Shown here: piece after piece, positions 34,388 to 44,130 of the stretch
How the letters are laid out: each line of letters opens with the position of its first letter
Numbering within the stretch: the first letter of the stretch is position 1
Origin: Mycolicibacterium iranicum
GTDB lineage: Bacteria; Actinomycetota; Actinomycetes; Mycobacteriales; Mycobacteriaceae
Direction: 5' to 3'
NCBI RefSeq assembly: GCF_001650495.1
Contig: NZ_LWCS01000018.1
Coordinates: 1-64,000, forward strand
Length of the DNA stretch: 64,000 nt
Translations under genes and position numbers: made by a program
Notes under the pieces: model-generated
Database searches by the model: none
What the model saw: only the letters and a program-made list of their open reading frames with translations
What the model was told of the DNA's origin: nothing

Positions 34388-35119
34388 ATGCCCGCCGCTG
34401 TGCCCTCCACGACGGTCTGGGTCATCAATCCGAACACCACCGAGGCGATGACGGCCTCCATCACCGGGTGCGCGCGGGCCGTCATCGCACCGGGAACCGA
34501 GGTCGTCGGGGTCACCTCGGAGATCGGCCCGGCGTCGATAGAAAGTCATTATGACGAGGCGCTTTCCGTCCCGGGTGTGCTGCGGGCAATCGAGCGCGGC
34601 GAACGCGAAGGGGTCGACGGATATGTCATCGCGTGCTTCGGTGATCCCGGCCTCGACGCGGCGCGGGAGGTGGCGTCGGGACCGGTGGTCGGCATCGCGG
34701 AGGCCGCCATGCGCACGGCGAGTTTCCTGGGCCGCGGCTTCAGCGTGGTCACGACCCTGGATCGCACCATGGGGCGGGCCGCCGACCTCGCCGAACACTA
34801 TGGCATGCAGAGGTTCTGCCGCGGCATCCATGCGTGCGAGATCGCAGTCCTCGACCTCGATGACGATCCCGACGTCCGTAAGGTTGTCACCGAGGCGTGC
34901 CGGGAAGCGTTGGAGGCCGACGGATCCGACGTCGTCGTGCTCGGCTGTGCGGGGATGGCCGGCATGTGCGCGTCGGTCTCCGCCGAGCTCGGGGTGCCGG
35001 TCGTCGACGGCGTCACGGCCGCCACGTTGACGGTGCAGTCGATGGTCGCGATGGGGTTGCGGACCTCGAAGCGCGGTGAGTTCGCGGCCCCGCCGCCGAA
35101 GGACTATCTGACCGGGTGA
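34388..35119 (+). CDS. Asp/Glu/hydantoin racemase family protein, probable allantoin racemase
   Basis: 243 aa from ATG 34388. It has the two-Cys racemase arrangement: one cysteine in VIACFGDPGL and a second in VLGCAGMAGM. The N-terminal strand VWVINPNTTEAMT is the Hyu/allantoin-racemase signature. The expected role is interconversion of R- and S-allantoin before ring opening, in line with the adjacent permease and the convergent allantoinase. A longer upstream frame exists but runs through the permease gene. Confidence 0.83.
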   Translation: MPAAVPSTTVWVINPNTTEAMTASITGCARAVIAPGTEVVGVTSEIGPASIESHYDEALSVPGVLRAIERGEREGVDGYVIACFGDPGLDAAREVASGPVVGIAEAAMRTASFLGRGFSVVTTLDRTMGRAADLAEHYGMQRFCRGIHACEIAVLDLDDDPDVRKVVTEACREALEADGSDVVVLGCAGMAGMCASVSAELGVPVVDGVTAATLTVQSMVAMGLRTSKRGEFAAPPPKDYLTG

Positions 35120-36009
35120 ACGGTGCGCCAGTGGTCGGCAATCTCGATGCGCCGCGCCAGCCAGACGCCGTCGTGGGATTGCACGTGGTCGAGGAACCGT
35201 TCCAGTGACCTCGCGCGGGCCGGACGCCCCGCGAGCCGGCAGTGCAGACCCACCGACAGCATCTTCGGGTGGCCCTCACCGCCTTCTGCGTAGAGGACAT
35301 CGAATGCATCGCGTAGATGGGCGTAGAACTCGTCACCGTTGGAAAAGCCTGCGGGAGAGGCGAACCGCATGTCGTTGGTGTCGAGCGTGTACGGCACCAC
35401 GAGGTGTTGGCGACCCCCGACGTTGACCCAGTAGGGCAGGTCGTCGGCGTAGGAGTCCGCGTCGTAGGTGAACCCGCCGTGCTCGACGACCAATTCGCGG
35501 GTGTTGGGCGAATCTCGTCCTGTGTACCAGCCGCGAGGGGCGGTGCCCGTCAGGTCGGTGAAAATGCGCACCGCCTCCCGCAGGTGCGTCCTCTCAACAT
35601 CGCGATCGACCAGCTGATACGACGTCCACCGCAGGCCGTGGCACGCGATTTCGTGGCCGAGTTCGGTGAACGCCGCCGCCGCCTCGGGGTTTCGCTGCAG
35701 GGCGCGGGCGACGGCGAAGATGGTCAGCGGCACGCCGCGCCGCTCGAAGATGCGCAGCAGGCGCCACAGCCCGGCGCGTGAGCCGTATTCGTACAGCGAC
35801 TCCATGCTCATGTGCCGGTTCGGGAAAGCCTCGGCCGGAGTGATCTCCGACAGGAACGTCTCCGACGCGGGATCACCGTCGAGGACCGAGTTCTCCGCGC
35901 CCTCTTCGTAGTTCAGGACGAACTGCACGGCGATGCGTGCGTCGCGGGGCCACCGCGGATCCGGCGGCGTGCGGCCGTAGCCGACCATGTCCCGCGGATA
36001 CCGGCTCAT
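35104..36009 (-). CDS. puuE: PuuE-type allantoinase (polysaccharide-deacetylase fold)
   Basis: 301 aa from ATG 36009 (MSRYPRDMVGYGRTPPDPRWP). The cofactor-independent PuuE pattern is seen: FVLNYEEGAENSVLDGD, EYGSRAGLWRLLRIFERRGVP, GHEIACHGLRW, RGWYTGRDSPNTRELV. It hydrolyses allantoin to allantoate. The start overlaps the allantoicase stop (ATGA). A continuous frame extends upstream to 36975, but that part is antisense-phase noise inside the allantoicase gene. The 3' end overlaps the convergent racemase gene by 16 bases. Confidence 0.88.
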   Translation of the reverse strand: MSRYPRDMVGYGRTPPDPRWPRDARIAVQFVLNYEEGAENSVLDGDPASETFLSEITPAEAFPNRHMSMESLYEYGSRAGLWRLLRIFERRGVPLTIFAVARALQRNPEAAAAFTELGHEIACHGLRWTSYQLVDRDVERTHLREAVRIFTDLTGTAPRGWYTGRDSPNTRELVVEHGGFTYDADSYADDLPYWVNVGGRQHLVVPYTLDTNDMRFASPAGFSNGDEFYAHLRDAFDVLYAEGGEGHPKMLSVGLHCRLAGRPARARSLERFLDHVQSHDGVWLARRIEIADHWRTVHPVR

Positions 36010-36968
36010 ACCAGGTCCCCGAAGAGGCGCAGCCGCGCCAGACCACCGTCGGGAAAGATGTCGAGACGCACCTGGTCGACGACATCGTCGGACGCGACGG
36101 GGAATCGGTGCCGGGTGTCGGGCAGCAGATCGGTGCGGGGCAGCAGCGGCACCCACTCGGAGCCGTCGCGCCGGCCCCACAGCGCCGCGGCGCCCGGGCT
36201 GTTGCCGATGAAGTACGAGGTGTCGACCTCGGCGAGGCGGATGCGTCCGGCGCCGGCCAACCGGATGTGCACCCAGTCGTTGGCGTCGTCGCGGCGCCGT
36301 GCGGTCTCCCAGCCGTCGCCCATCACCTGTGCCAGCCCCGGGAAGATGATGTTCTGCGGGGAACTGTAGAACCGGTTGGAGCAGTCCAGAACCAGCCCGC
36401 CGTTCTCCAGTGCAGCCAGGTCGGTCGGTCCGAAGCCAACGAGTTTCGGATCGGGCAGGCCTTCGCCGTGCACACGCAGGCGGGCGACCCCGCCATCGGG
36501 ATAGATCGTCAGTCGCACGTGGGTCCACCGCCGCGACGAGTCGATCTCGAAAGGGTTGCGAGTGTCGCCGTAGATCTTCGACCGTTCGACCAGGGTGACC
36601 CAATCTGTTTGTGCGGCAAGCGATTCTGCGGTCGGGTAGTCGTCGAGCTCGATGGCTTCGATCGAGGCTTCCGTCGGGAAGTTGCCCTTGAACCACGAAG
36701 TGTCGACCACGACGCCACGGATCAGGCCGGGCACACCCAAGCGGACGATCGCCTGATCGTGCCCGGGTTCGCGACGCCGGCGGGTCTCCCAGCCGTCGTA
36801 GACCTGCCCTTTGTGACCGAACGACGCGGGCTGGTAGGTCGCCGGCCCCGGGGTGATCAGGTTCTCCTTCTCCGCGAACGTCTCGTCGTTGGCCCAGACA
36901 ACCGCGCCGCCCAACGGACGCAGGGCGAGGTCGGGCAACCACGTGAAGTCGGGGAGCGTTTCGGCCAT
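36006..36968 (-). CDS. alc: Allantoicase
   Basis: 320 aa from ATG 36968 (MAETLPDFTWLPDLALRPLGG). It has two repeated jelly-roll halves, each with a GDGWE/YDGWETxRRR motif (VYDGWETRRRREPGHD, VMGDGWETARRRDDAND) and each with a VDTSxFxGNxP motif, the hallmark of allantoicase. It cleaves allantoate to ureidoglycolate and urea. No ureidoglycolate lyase, urease or urate oxidase gene is in the window, so the pathway ends elsewhere. Operon with puuE. Confidence 0.92.
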   Translation of the reverse strand: MAETLPDFTWLPDLALRPLGGAVVWANDETFAEKENLITPGPATYQPASFGHKGQVYDGWETRRRREPGHDQAIVRLGVPGLIRGVVVDTSWFKGNFPTEASIEAIELDDYPTAESLAAQTDWVTLVERSKIYGDTRNPFEIDSSRRWTHVRLTIYPDGGVARLRVHGEGLPDPKLVGFGPTDLAALENGGLVLDCSNRFYSSPQNIIFPGLAQVMGDGWETARRRDDANDWVHIRLAGAGRIRLAEVDTSYFIGNSPGAAALWGRRDGSEWVPLLPRTDLLPDTRHRFPVASDDVVDQVRLDIFPDGGLARLRLFGDLV

Positions 36969-37056
36969 CGGACAATCGTCACAGAGATCGGCCGTGACGT
37001 CGCTGCGAGCAGAACCGGGAACAAACTCCCCGGCCACCCCGTTGACCACATCGACA

Positions 37057-37077
37057 GTTGAGTCTCACGGACTCAAG
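37057..37077. promoter_or_regulatory. HAIR element 1 (HspR operator) upstream of dnaK
   Basis: GTTGAGT-N7-ACTCAAG matches the HspR operator consensus CTTGAGT-N7-ACTCAAG with one mismatch. Located about 90 bases before the dnaK ATG. HspR is encoded at the end of the same operon, giving autoregulation. Confidence 0.88.
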
Positions 37078-37111
37078 TTTGGCTTGACACGGAACCCCTG
37101 TGGGGAGCAGG

Positions 37112-37132
37112 CTTGAGCGCGGTGCACTCAGA
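37112..37132. promoter_or_regulatory. HAIR-like element 2 upstream of dnaK
   Basis: CTTGAGC-N7-ACTCAGA keeps the HAIR spacing with three mismatches in total. A TTGACA hexamer at 37084-37089 lies between the two elements and may be the -35. Confidence 0.6.
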
Positions 37133-37165
37133 CCACATCGAAAGTCTATTCAGGAGGCAGTAACT

Positions 37166-39030
<1,865 letters not shown>

Positions 39031-39034
<4 letters not shown>

Positions 39035-39672
39035 CCGACGCTGATCAGGACCGTGTGAACCAGGAACGCGAACCGATCACCTTCACCGACAAGCGGCGCA
39101 TCGATCCCGAGACGGGAAAGGTGCGTGAGGATGCCGCCGCCGGCCCGGCCCCCCGTGGGCCGGAGCCGGACGAGTTCGCCGGGGAGTCGCCAGAGGAAGC
39201 CGGCAAGGCCGCCGAGTTGCTCGGCGACCTCCAGCGGGTGCAGGCCGATTTCGCCAACTACCGCAAGCGGGCTCTACGCGATCAGCAGGCGATGGCCGAC
39301 CGGGCCAAGGCGTCGGTGATCACTCAGTTGCTGCCGGTTCTCGACGACCTCGACAGGGCCCGTAGCCACGGTGACCTGGATTCCGGGCCGTTGAAGTCTG
39401 TCGCCGAGAAGCTCGTCAGTGTGCTTGAGGGATTGGGTCTTTCAGGCTTCGGTGAGGAAGGCGACGCGTTCGACCCCGCATTGCACGAGGCTGTGCAGCA
39501 CGAGGGCGAAGGCACGCATCCCGTCGTCGGAACCGTGATGCGGCGCGGCTACAGGGTCGGGGAGCAGGTCGTCCGGCACGCAATGGTCGGTGTCGTCGAC
39601 ACCGTTCCCGACGCGACGGGAACCGGCAATGCCGACGCCGAGGCCCAGCAGCCCTCAGAATCAGAGAACTGA
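39031..39672 (+). CDS. grpE: GrpE nucleotide exchange factor
   Basis: 213 aa. Starts GTG 39031, overlapping the dnaK stop as GTGA. Acidic flexible N terminus, then the dimerisation helix [22 protein letters not shown] and beta domain with [36 protein letters not shown]. It drives ADP release from DnaK. Length normal for actinobacteria. Confidence 0.97.
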
Positions 39673-39708
39673 TTGAACATCAACGAGCAGGTGAGGAGGT
39701 GACGCGAT

Positions 39709-40893
39709 ATGGCCCAACGCGAATGGGTTGAGAAGGACTTCTACAGTGTGCTCGGCGTCGCCTCCGATGCCGACGAGAAAGAGATCAAGCGGGCCGCCCG
39801 CAAGATCCTCGCCGACAACCACCCAGACCGGAATCCCGGTAACGCCGAGGCCGAGGAGCGGTACAAGGCTGCCTCCGAAGCCAAAGAGGTGCTGACCGAT
39901 CCCGCGAAGCGCAAGGAGTACGACGAGACCCGCCGTCTGTTCGCAGGCGGCGGTTTCGGTCGCGGCCGTTACAGCGGCGGGGGTGGATTCGGCGGATTCG
40001 GGGCCGGCGACGGAGGCCAGGAGTTCAATCTCAACGACCTGTTCGACGCCGCCGGGCAGGCCGGCGGCGCGAACATCGGCGATCTGTTCGGCGGGCTGTT
40101 CGGTCGCGGCGCACAGCAGCCTCGACCGACCCGTCCCCGGCGCGGCAACGACCTGGAGACCGAGACCGAGCTGAGCTTCCTGGAAGCCACCAAGGGCGTG
40201 GCGATGCCACTTCGGCTTACCAGCCCGGCGCCGTGCACGAACTGCCACGGCAGCGGTGCGCGCCCGGGAACCAGCCCGAAGGTGTGCCCCAACTGCAACG
40301 GGGCGGGCGTTGTCAGCCGTAACCAGGGTGCGTTCGGATTTTCCGAGCCGTGCACGGAATGCCGTGGCAGCGGGTCGATCATCGAGAATCCGTGCGACGA
40401 GTGCAAAGGTACCGGTGTGACGACCCGGACCCGCACCATCAATGTGCGGATCCCTCCTGGCGTCGAGGACGGGCAGCGCATCAGGCTGGCCGGTCAGGGC
40501 GAAGCCGGGTTGCGCGGTGCACCCTCGGGCGACCTGTATGTGACCGTCCATGTCAGACCGGACAAGGTGTTCGGACGCAACGGTGACGACCTCACGGTCT
40601 CGGTGCCGGTGAGCTTCCACGAACTGGCCTTAGGCACAACGCTTTCCGTCCCGACTTTGGAAGGAAAGGTCGGAGTCCGAGTACCCAAGGGCACGTCCGA
40701 CGGTCGCATCTTGCGGGTCCGGGGACGCGGGGTTCCGAAACGTTCAGGCGGACACGGCGATCTGCTGGTCACGGTCAAGGTGGCGGTGCCGCCGAACCTC
40801 GAAGGCGAAGCCGCCGAGGCGCTGGAAGCGTATGCGAAGGCCGAGCGCGCCAGCGGGTTCGACCCGAGGGCGGGATGGGCAGGTTCGCTGTGA
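39709..40893 (+). CDS. dnaJ: DnaJ co-chaperone (DnaJ1 type)
   Basis: 394 aa with GAGGAGGT ribosome site. The J domain (DFYSVLGVASDADEKEIKRAA, HPD in DNHPDRNP) is followed by a Gly/Phe region, four zinc-finger repeats (CTNCHGSG, CPNCNGAG, CTECRGSG, CDECKGTG) and C-terminal substrate-binding beta domains. It delivers substrates to DnaK and stimulates its ATPase. The standard dnaK-operon copy. Confidence 0.97.
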   Translation: MAQREWVEKDFYSVLGVASDADEKEIKRAARKILADNHPDRNPGNAEAEERYKAASEAKEVLTDPAKRKEYDETRRLFAGGGFGRGRYSGGGGFGGFGAGDGGQEFNLNDLFDAAGQAGGANIGDLFGGLFGRGAQQPRPTRPRRGNDLETETELSFLEATKGVAMPLRLTSPAPCTNCHGSGARPGTSPKVCPNCNGAGVVSRNQGAFGFSEPCTECRGSGSIIENPCDECKGTGVTTRTRTINVRIPPGVEDGQRIRLAGQGEAGLRGAPSGDLYVTVHVRPDKVFGRNGDDLTVSVPVSFHELALGTTLSVPTLEGKVGVRVPKGTSDGRILRVRGRGVPKRSGGHGDLLVTVKVAVPPNLEGEAAEALEAYAKAERASGFDPRAGWAGSL

Positions 40894-40956
40894 TGAGCGC
40901 CCGCGCCGCGACGAGCCCTCGGGCAAGGAGCCATCGATGAAGAACCAGGGGCTGTG

Positions 40957-41325
40957 ATGAGCCGCAGGGACCGGAACGAAGAGGCAAGGACGTTCCTGAT
41001 CTCGGTGGCCGCCGAGCTGGCCGGTATGCATGCGCAGACCCTGCGCACGTACGACCGGCTCGGCCTGGTCAGCCCGCAGCGCAGTTCCGGTGGAGGGCGC
41101 CGCTATTCGCAGCGTGACGTCGATCTGCTGCGCGAGGTGCAGCGGCTTTCACAGGACGAGGGCGTCAATCTCGCGGGAATCAAACGGATCATCGAGTTGA
41201 CCAACCAGGTCGAAGCGCTCCAGGCGCGGGTGCGCGAGCTGAGCAACGAGGTCGACCACCTGCGTGCCCAGCCGAGGCCCAAGAGCACGGCGCTGGTGGT
41301 CTGGCAACCGCGCAACAAACGCTGA
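40957..41325 (+). CDS. hspR: HspR, MerR-family heat-shock repressor
   Basis: 122 aa. ATG 40957 is preferred to GTG 40954 because AGGGG lies five bases before it. The MerR winged helix is FLISVAAELAGMHAQTLRTYDRLGLVSPQRSSGGGRRYS, followed by a coiled-coil (ALQARVRELSNEVDHLRAQ). It binds HAIR operators and represses dnaK and clpB operons, with DnaK as corepressor in studied actinobacteria. The matching operators are seen at 37057, 37112 and 50359. Confidence 0.95.
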   Translation: MSRRDRNEEARTFLISVAAELAGMHAQTLRTYDRLGLVSPQRSSGGGRRYSQRDVDLLREVQRLSQDEGVNLAGIKRIIELTNQVEALQARVRELSNEVDHLRAQPRPKSTALVVWQPRNKR

Positions 41326-41381
41326 AACCGCGGCCATCAGGGGCAACGTCACGCGGCGTGAGTCGTCGACCCGACGTGGCG

Positions 41382-41750
41382 TCAACTACCCTTCAGTGCC
41401 TCTCGTCGCGCGCTCAGTCCGAGTATGGCGAACAGCGCCGCACCCCCGCCTCCACTGATCAGGGTGTAGACCGAAAGCTTTCCGCGAGCGAACTCGATGA
41501 CCGATGACGCGCAATCCGCGGAGTCGATGGCGGCACCGATCCCGGCGACGGCCGGTACGTCTGCATCCTGGGCGCCCAGTAAGGCCGCGGCCAATGCCAA
41601 CTCGCGGGACCCGAACAACCGGGTGACCCACGGGGATGTCGCCGCATCGAGTCCGAAAATCCTTGCGGCGAAACCTGGCGCAATCAAAGAGGTAGCGCCC
41701 ACGCCGATACGAAGGCTGCCGAGCGCGACGCGCGAAACTGTATGAACCAT
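41382..41750 (-). CDS. Small four-helix membrane protein (DUF4267-like)
   Basis: 122 aa from ATG 41750 (MVHTVSRVALGSLRIGVGATSLIAP). Several hydrophobic helices: ATSLIAPGFAARIFGL, LALAAALLGAQD, VAGIGAAIDSAD, SGGGGAALFAILGLSA. The DUF4267-type pattern is plausible but not certain. Function unknown. Divergent from the DoxX-like gene. Confidence 0.62.
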   Translation of the reverse strand: MVHTVSRVALGSLRIGVGATSLIAPGFAARIFGLDAATSPWVTRLFGSRELALAAALLGAQDADVPAVAGIGAAIDSADCASSVIEFARGKLSVYTLISGGGGAALFAILGLSARREALKGS

Positions 41751-41775
41751 CACCCGAGCGTGCCCGGAGGGCCGC

Positions 41776-41811
41776 TGCCAAGGACATGCCAAACGCTGCC
41801 AAACACTGCCA
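41776..41811. repeat. Helically phased TGCCA direct repeats upstream of the DoxX-like gene
   Basis: TGCCA occurs at 41776, 41787, 41797 and 41807, spaced 11, 10 and 10 bases, mostly within TGCCAAAC. Repeats on one face of the helix suggest cooperative protein binding. Confidence 0.55.
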
Positions 41812-41885
41812 GACGCCCTGGGGGTTTACCCCACCCCCGCGCGGGGGGTCCGCACGATTGTCCTTCCACGTCTGCTCCGGCGACG

Positions 41886-43133
41886 ATGGTCGCCGTGACA
41901 AAGCCGTGGCACCCCCTGACCCGGATCGCATTCCGCTTCTGCTTCGTCTACCTGGGGTTGTTCTGCCTGCTGTTCGCGCAGATCGTCTTCGTCTACGCCG
42001 GGATCCTGACGCGGTGGCTGCCCCCGGACGCGGTGATCTGGCAGATGACGGTGGCCGAACCAATGTTCGCGTGGGTGGGGCACCACGTCTTCGGTGTCGA
42101 GGCTGTGCTGCACCGGGACTCCAACAGTGGTGACCAGACTGTCGTCTGGGTCATGGTGTTCGTCCTGTTCGTGGTCGCTGCCGGGGCGACTCTGATCTGG
42201 TCTCTTCTGGACCGCCGGCGTCGCGCCTACGACCGGATGTACGCGTGGTTTGCGATGTTCCTACGGCTGAGTCTTGCCGGGCAGATGCTCTTCTACGGCG
42301 TCGCCAAGGTGATTCCGACGCAGATGCCGTCGCCACCCCTGGCCGCGCTGCTGCAGCCGTTCGGCGAGTTGACCCCCATGGCCGTGCTGTGGCTGCAGGT
42401 GGGTAGCTCACACCCGTACGAGGTCGTGCTCGGCGCTGTCGAGGTGGTCGGTGGGCTGCTGCTGTTCTGGAATCGGACCGCGCTGCTCGGCGCGCTGGTC
42501 TCTGCGATGGCGATGGCTCAGGTCTTCCTGTTGAACATGACCTACGACGTGCCGGTGAAGGTGCTGTCCTCGCATCTCCTTCTGGTGAGTCTGTTCCTCG
42601 TGGCGCCGCACATCGGGAAACTGGCCGATGTCCTCGTGCTGCAGCGCCCCGCAGAGCCGGTGACCCAGTCCACGCTGTTCCGGGACGCTCGAGCCAATCG
42701 CGCAGCGGCGGTGGTGGTGACGTTGCTGGCGATGTGGGTGACCACCGGGATCGTCATCGAAGGCTGGAGCGCCTGGCGCGAATACGGGGACGGCCGCCCC
42801 AAGCCGGAGCTGTACGGCATCTGGGCGGTCACCGAGTACACCGCCGACGGCGTTACCCGCCCTCCGCTGACAACCGATGAGACCCGATGGCAGCGTGTGG
42901 TTTTCGACGAGCCCGGTGTGATCACCTACCAGCTGATGGATGGCGAGCTGGTGCAGGTGGCCACCGACGAGACGGCCGTGCGCTTCGAACGCCTGGGTCC
43001 CGACCGGCTGCGGGCCGAAGGTGACGTGTACGGAGAGCACGTCACGATGTCACTGGAGCAGGTGGACCTCGACAACTTCACGCTGCGCAACCGCGGCTTC
43101 CACTGGGTGCAGGAGTACCCGCACTTCGCCTGA
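41886..43133 (+). CDS. DoxX-like membrane protein with C-terminal soluble domain
   Basis: 415 aa from ATG 41886 (GTG 41892 possible; the frame upstream is Pro-rich noise). Seven or so membrane helices include FCFVYLGLFCLLFAQIVFVYAG, the DoxX-like block LRLSLAGQMLFYGVAKVIPTQMP and VEVVGGLLLFWNRTALLGALVSA. A C-terminal region of about 110 residues (ELYGIWAVTEYTADGVTRPP) is soluble and beta-rich. The family is linked to redox or quinone functions. Exact role unknown. Confidence 0.7.
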   Translation: MVAVTKPWHPLTRIAFRFCFVYLGLFCLLFAQIVFVYAGILTRWLPPDAVIWQMTVAEPMFAWVGHHVFGVEAVLHRDSNSGDQTVVWVMVFVLFVVAAGATLIWSLLDRRRRAYDRMYAWFAMFLRLSLAGQMLFYGVAKVIPTQMPSPPLAALLQPFGELTPMAVLWLQVGSSHPYEVVLGAVEVVGGLLLFWNRTALLGALVSAMAMAQVFLLNMTYDVPVKVLSSHLLLVSLFLVAPHIGKLADVLVLQRPAEPVTQSTLFRDARANRAAAVVVTLLAMWVTTGIVIEGWSAWREYGDGRPKPELYGIWAVTEYTADGVTRPPLTTDETRWQRVVFDEPGVITYQLMDGELVQVATDETAVRFERLGPDRLRAEGDVYGEHVTMSLEQVDLDNFTLRNRGFHWVQEYPHFA

Positions 43134-43139
43134 GCCCGG

Positions 43140-43196
43140 CGAAACTGCATTCCGCGCGGCCTATTCTCGAAAAACGCCGCGTGGAATGCAGTTTCG
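43140..43196. terminator. Bidirectional stem-loop terminator between convergent genes
   Basis: CGAAACTGCATTCCGCGCGG (43140-43159) pairs with the sequence at 43177-43196 over 20 base pairs with one G-U. It sits between convergent genes ending at 43133 and 43204. Confidence 0.78.
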
Positions 43197-43203
43197 GCGG
43201 GGG

Positions 43204-44106
43204 TCAGGAAACCTTGATGCGGAACTGCGCCACCGCGGACTCTCCCGGCTGTACCTCGCGGTATCCGCCGCGACGCAGGGCGTCCGTCGGGGCGGCCATC
43301 GGCTCGAAGCAGACGACGTCGTCGTCGCCGGGTGCGAAGACCTGCGCTGCGGTGTAGCCCTCGTCGAAGTGGACCTCGATGCGTCGGTCGCCACCGGAGA
43401 GCGCGAACACCGACCCGGCAGGAACTTCGTCATATCCGTCGTCGATGAACTTGTCGCCCAGCACTTCTGAGGCGGCGGGACGCGGTTCCATGCGGCCCGT
43501 CGGGATACCCCACGCGTTCACCGGCTGATAACGCATCGCCGGCGTCTCGATGCGCCACTGCGCGCGCGGCACGCCCGGCAGCTGAAGGTACGGATGGAAC
43601 CCGAAGCACAGCGGTACCCGCGAACCCGTCGTCGCCGTCACGGTCGTCTTCACCGTCAGCGTCCGATCGGACAGCGTGATGTCCAGCGTCAGGAGGTGGG
43701 GGAACGGGAACGTCGCGAGCAGAGCGGGCCGCGCCGCGAAATCGAGTTCGGCTGTCAGCTGCGACTCGAGCAGCGTGGTGACCGTCCAATCCTTGTAGGC
43801 GGCCAAGGTGCCGTGGATCGGTACGCCGTGCTGGTCGGTGCGCACACCGCCGGTGCCCGGGGTCAGTGTCACCACGGCGCCGTCGACGCCGTAGCCCATG
43901 CTCGAGAGCCGGTTGGCCCACGGGTAGAGGATGGGAATGCCCATCGTCTTGTGGTTGGACACATAGGCCTGCAGTCCGCGGCGCTGGCCGAGAAGTTCGA
44001 CGCCGTCGTCGGACAACGACGTGCCGACCATTCCCGCGACCGGGACATAGGTCGCGGTCAGCGGTGACGAGGGATCGCGCAGCGTGACGGTTTCGAACTC
44101 CTCCAT
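43204..44106 (-). CDS. Aldose 1-epimerase family protein
   Basis: 300 aa from ATG 44106 (MEEFETVTLRDPSSPLTATYVP). Galactose-mutarotase beta-sandwich: PILYPWANRL (substrate Asn-Arg), GVPIHGTLAAYKDW (catalytic His), FGFHPYLQLPG (second His) and CFEPMAAPTDAL (catalytic Glu). It equilibrates alpha and beta sugars; the exact sugar is unknown. All expected catalytic residues are present. Confidence 0.85.
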   Translation of the reverse strand: MEEFETVTLRDPSSPLTATYVPVAGMVGTSLSDDGVELLGQRRGLQAYVSNHKTMGIPILYPWANRLSSMGYGVDGAVVTLTPGTGGVRTDQHGVPIHGTLAAYKDWTVTTLLESQLTAELDFAARPALLATFPFPHLLTLDITLSDRTLTVKTTVTATTGSRVPLCFGFHPYLQLPGVPRAQWRIETPAMRYQPVNAWGIPTGRMEPRPAASEVLGDKFIDDGYDEVPAGSVFALSGGDRRIEVHFDEGYTAAQVFAPGDDDVVCFEPMAAPTDALRRGGYREVQPGESAVAQFRIKVS

Positions 44107-44130
44107 GGCAGCGATCCTGCCATGTGCCAC

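Noticed and set aside
35104..36975. 623-codon minus-strand frame that would fuse an N-terminal extension to PuuE
   Set aside because: The upstream half is Arg/Pro-rich noise in another phase of the allantoicase gene. PuuE has a good ATG at 36009 overlapping the allantoicase stop.
41742..41885. N-terminal extension of the DoxX-like protein to 41742
   Set aside because: The extension is Pro/Arg-rich, covers the TGCCA repeat array and overlaps the divergent gene's start. ATG 41886 precedes the first helix.
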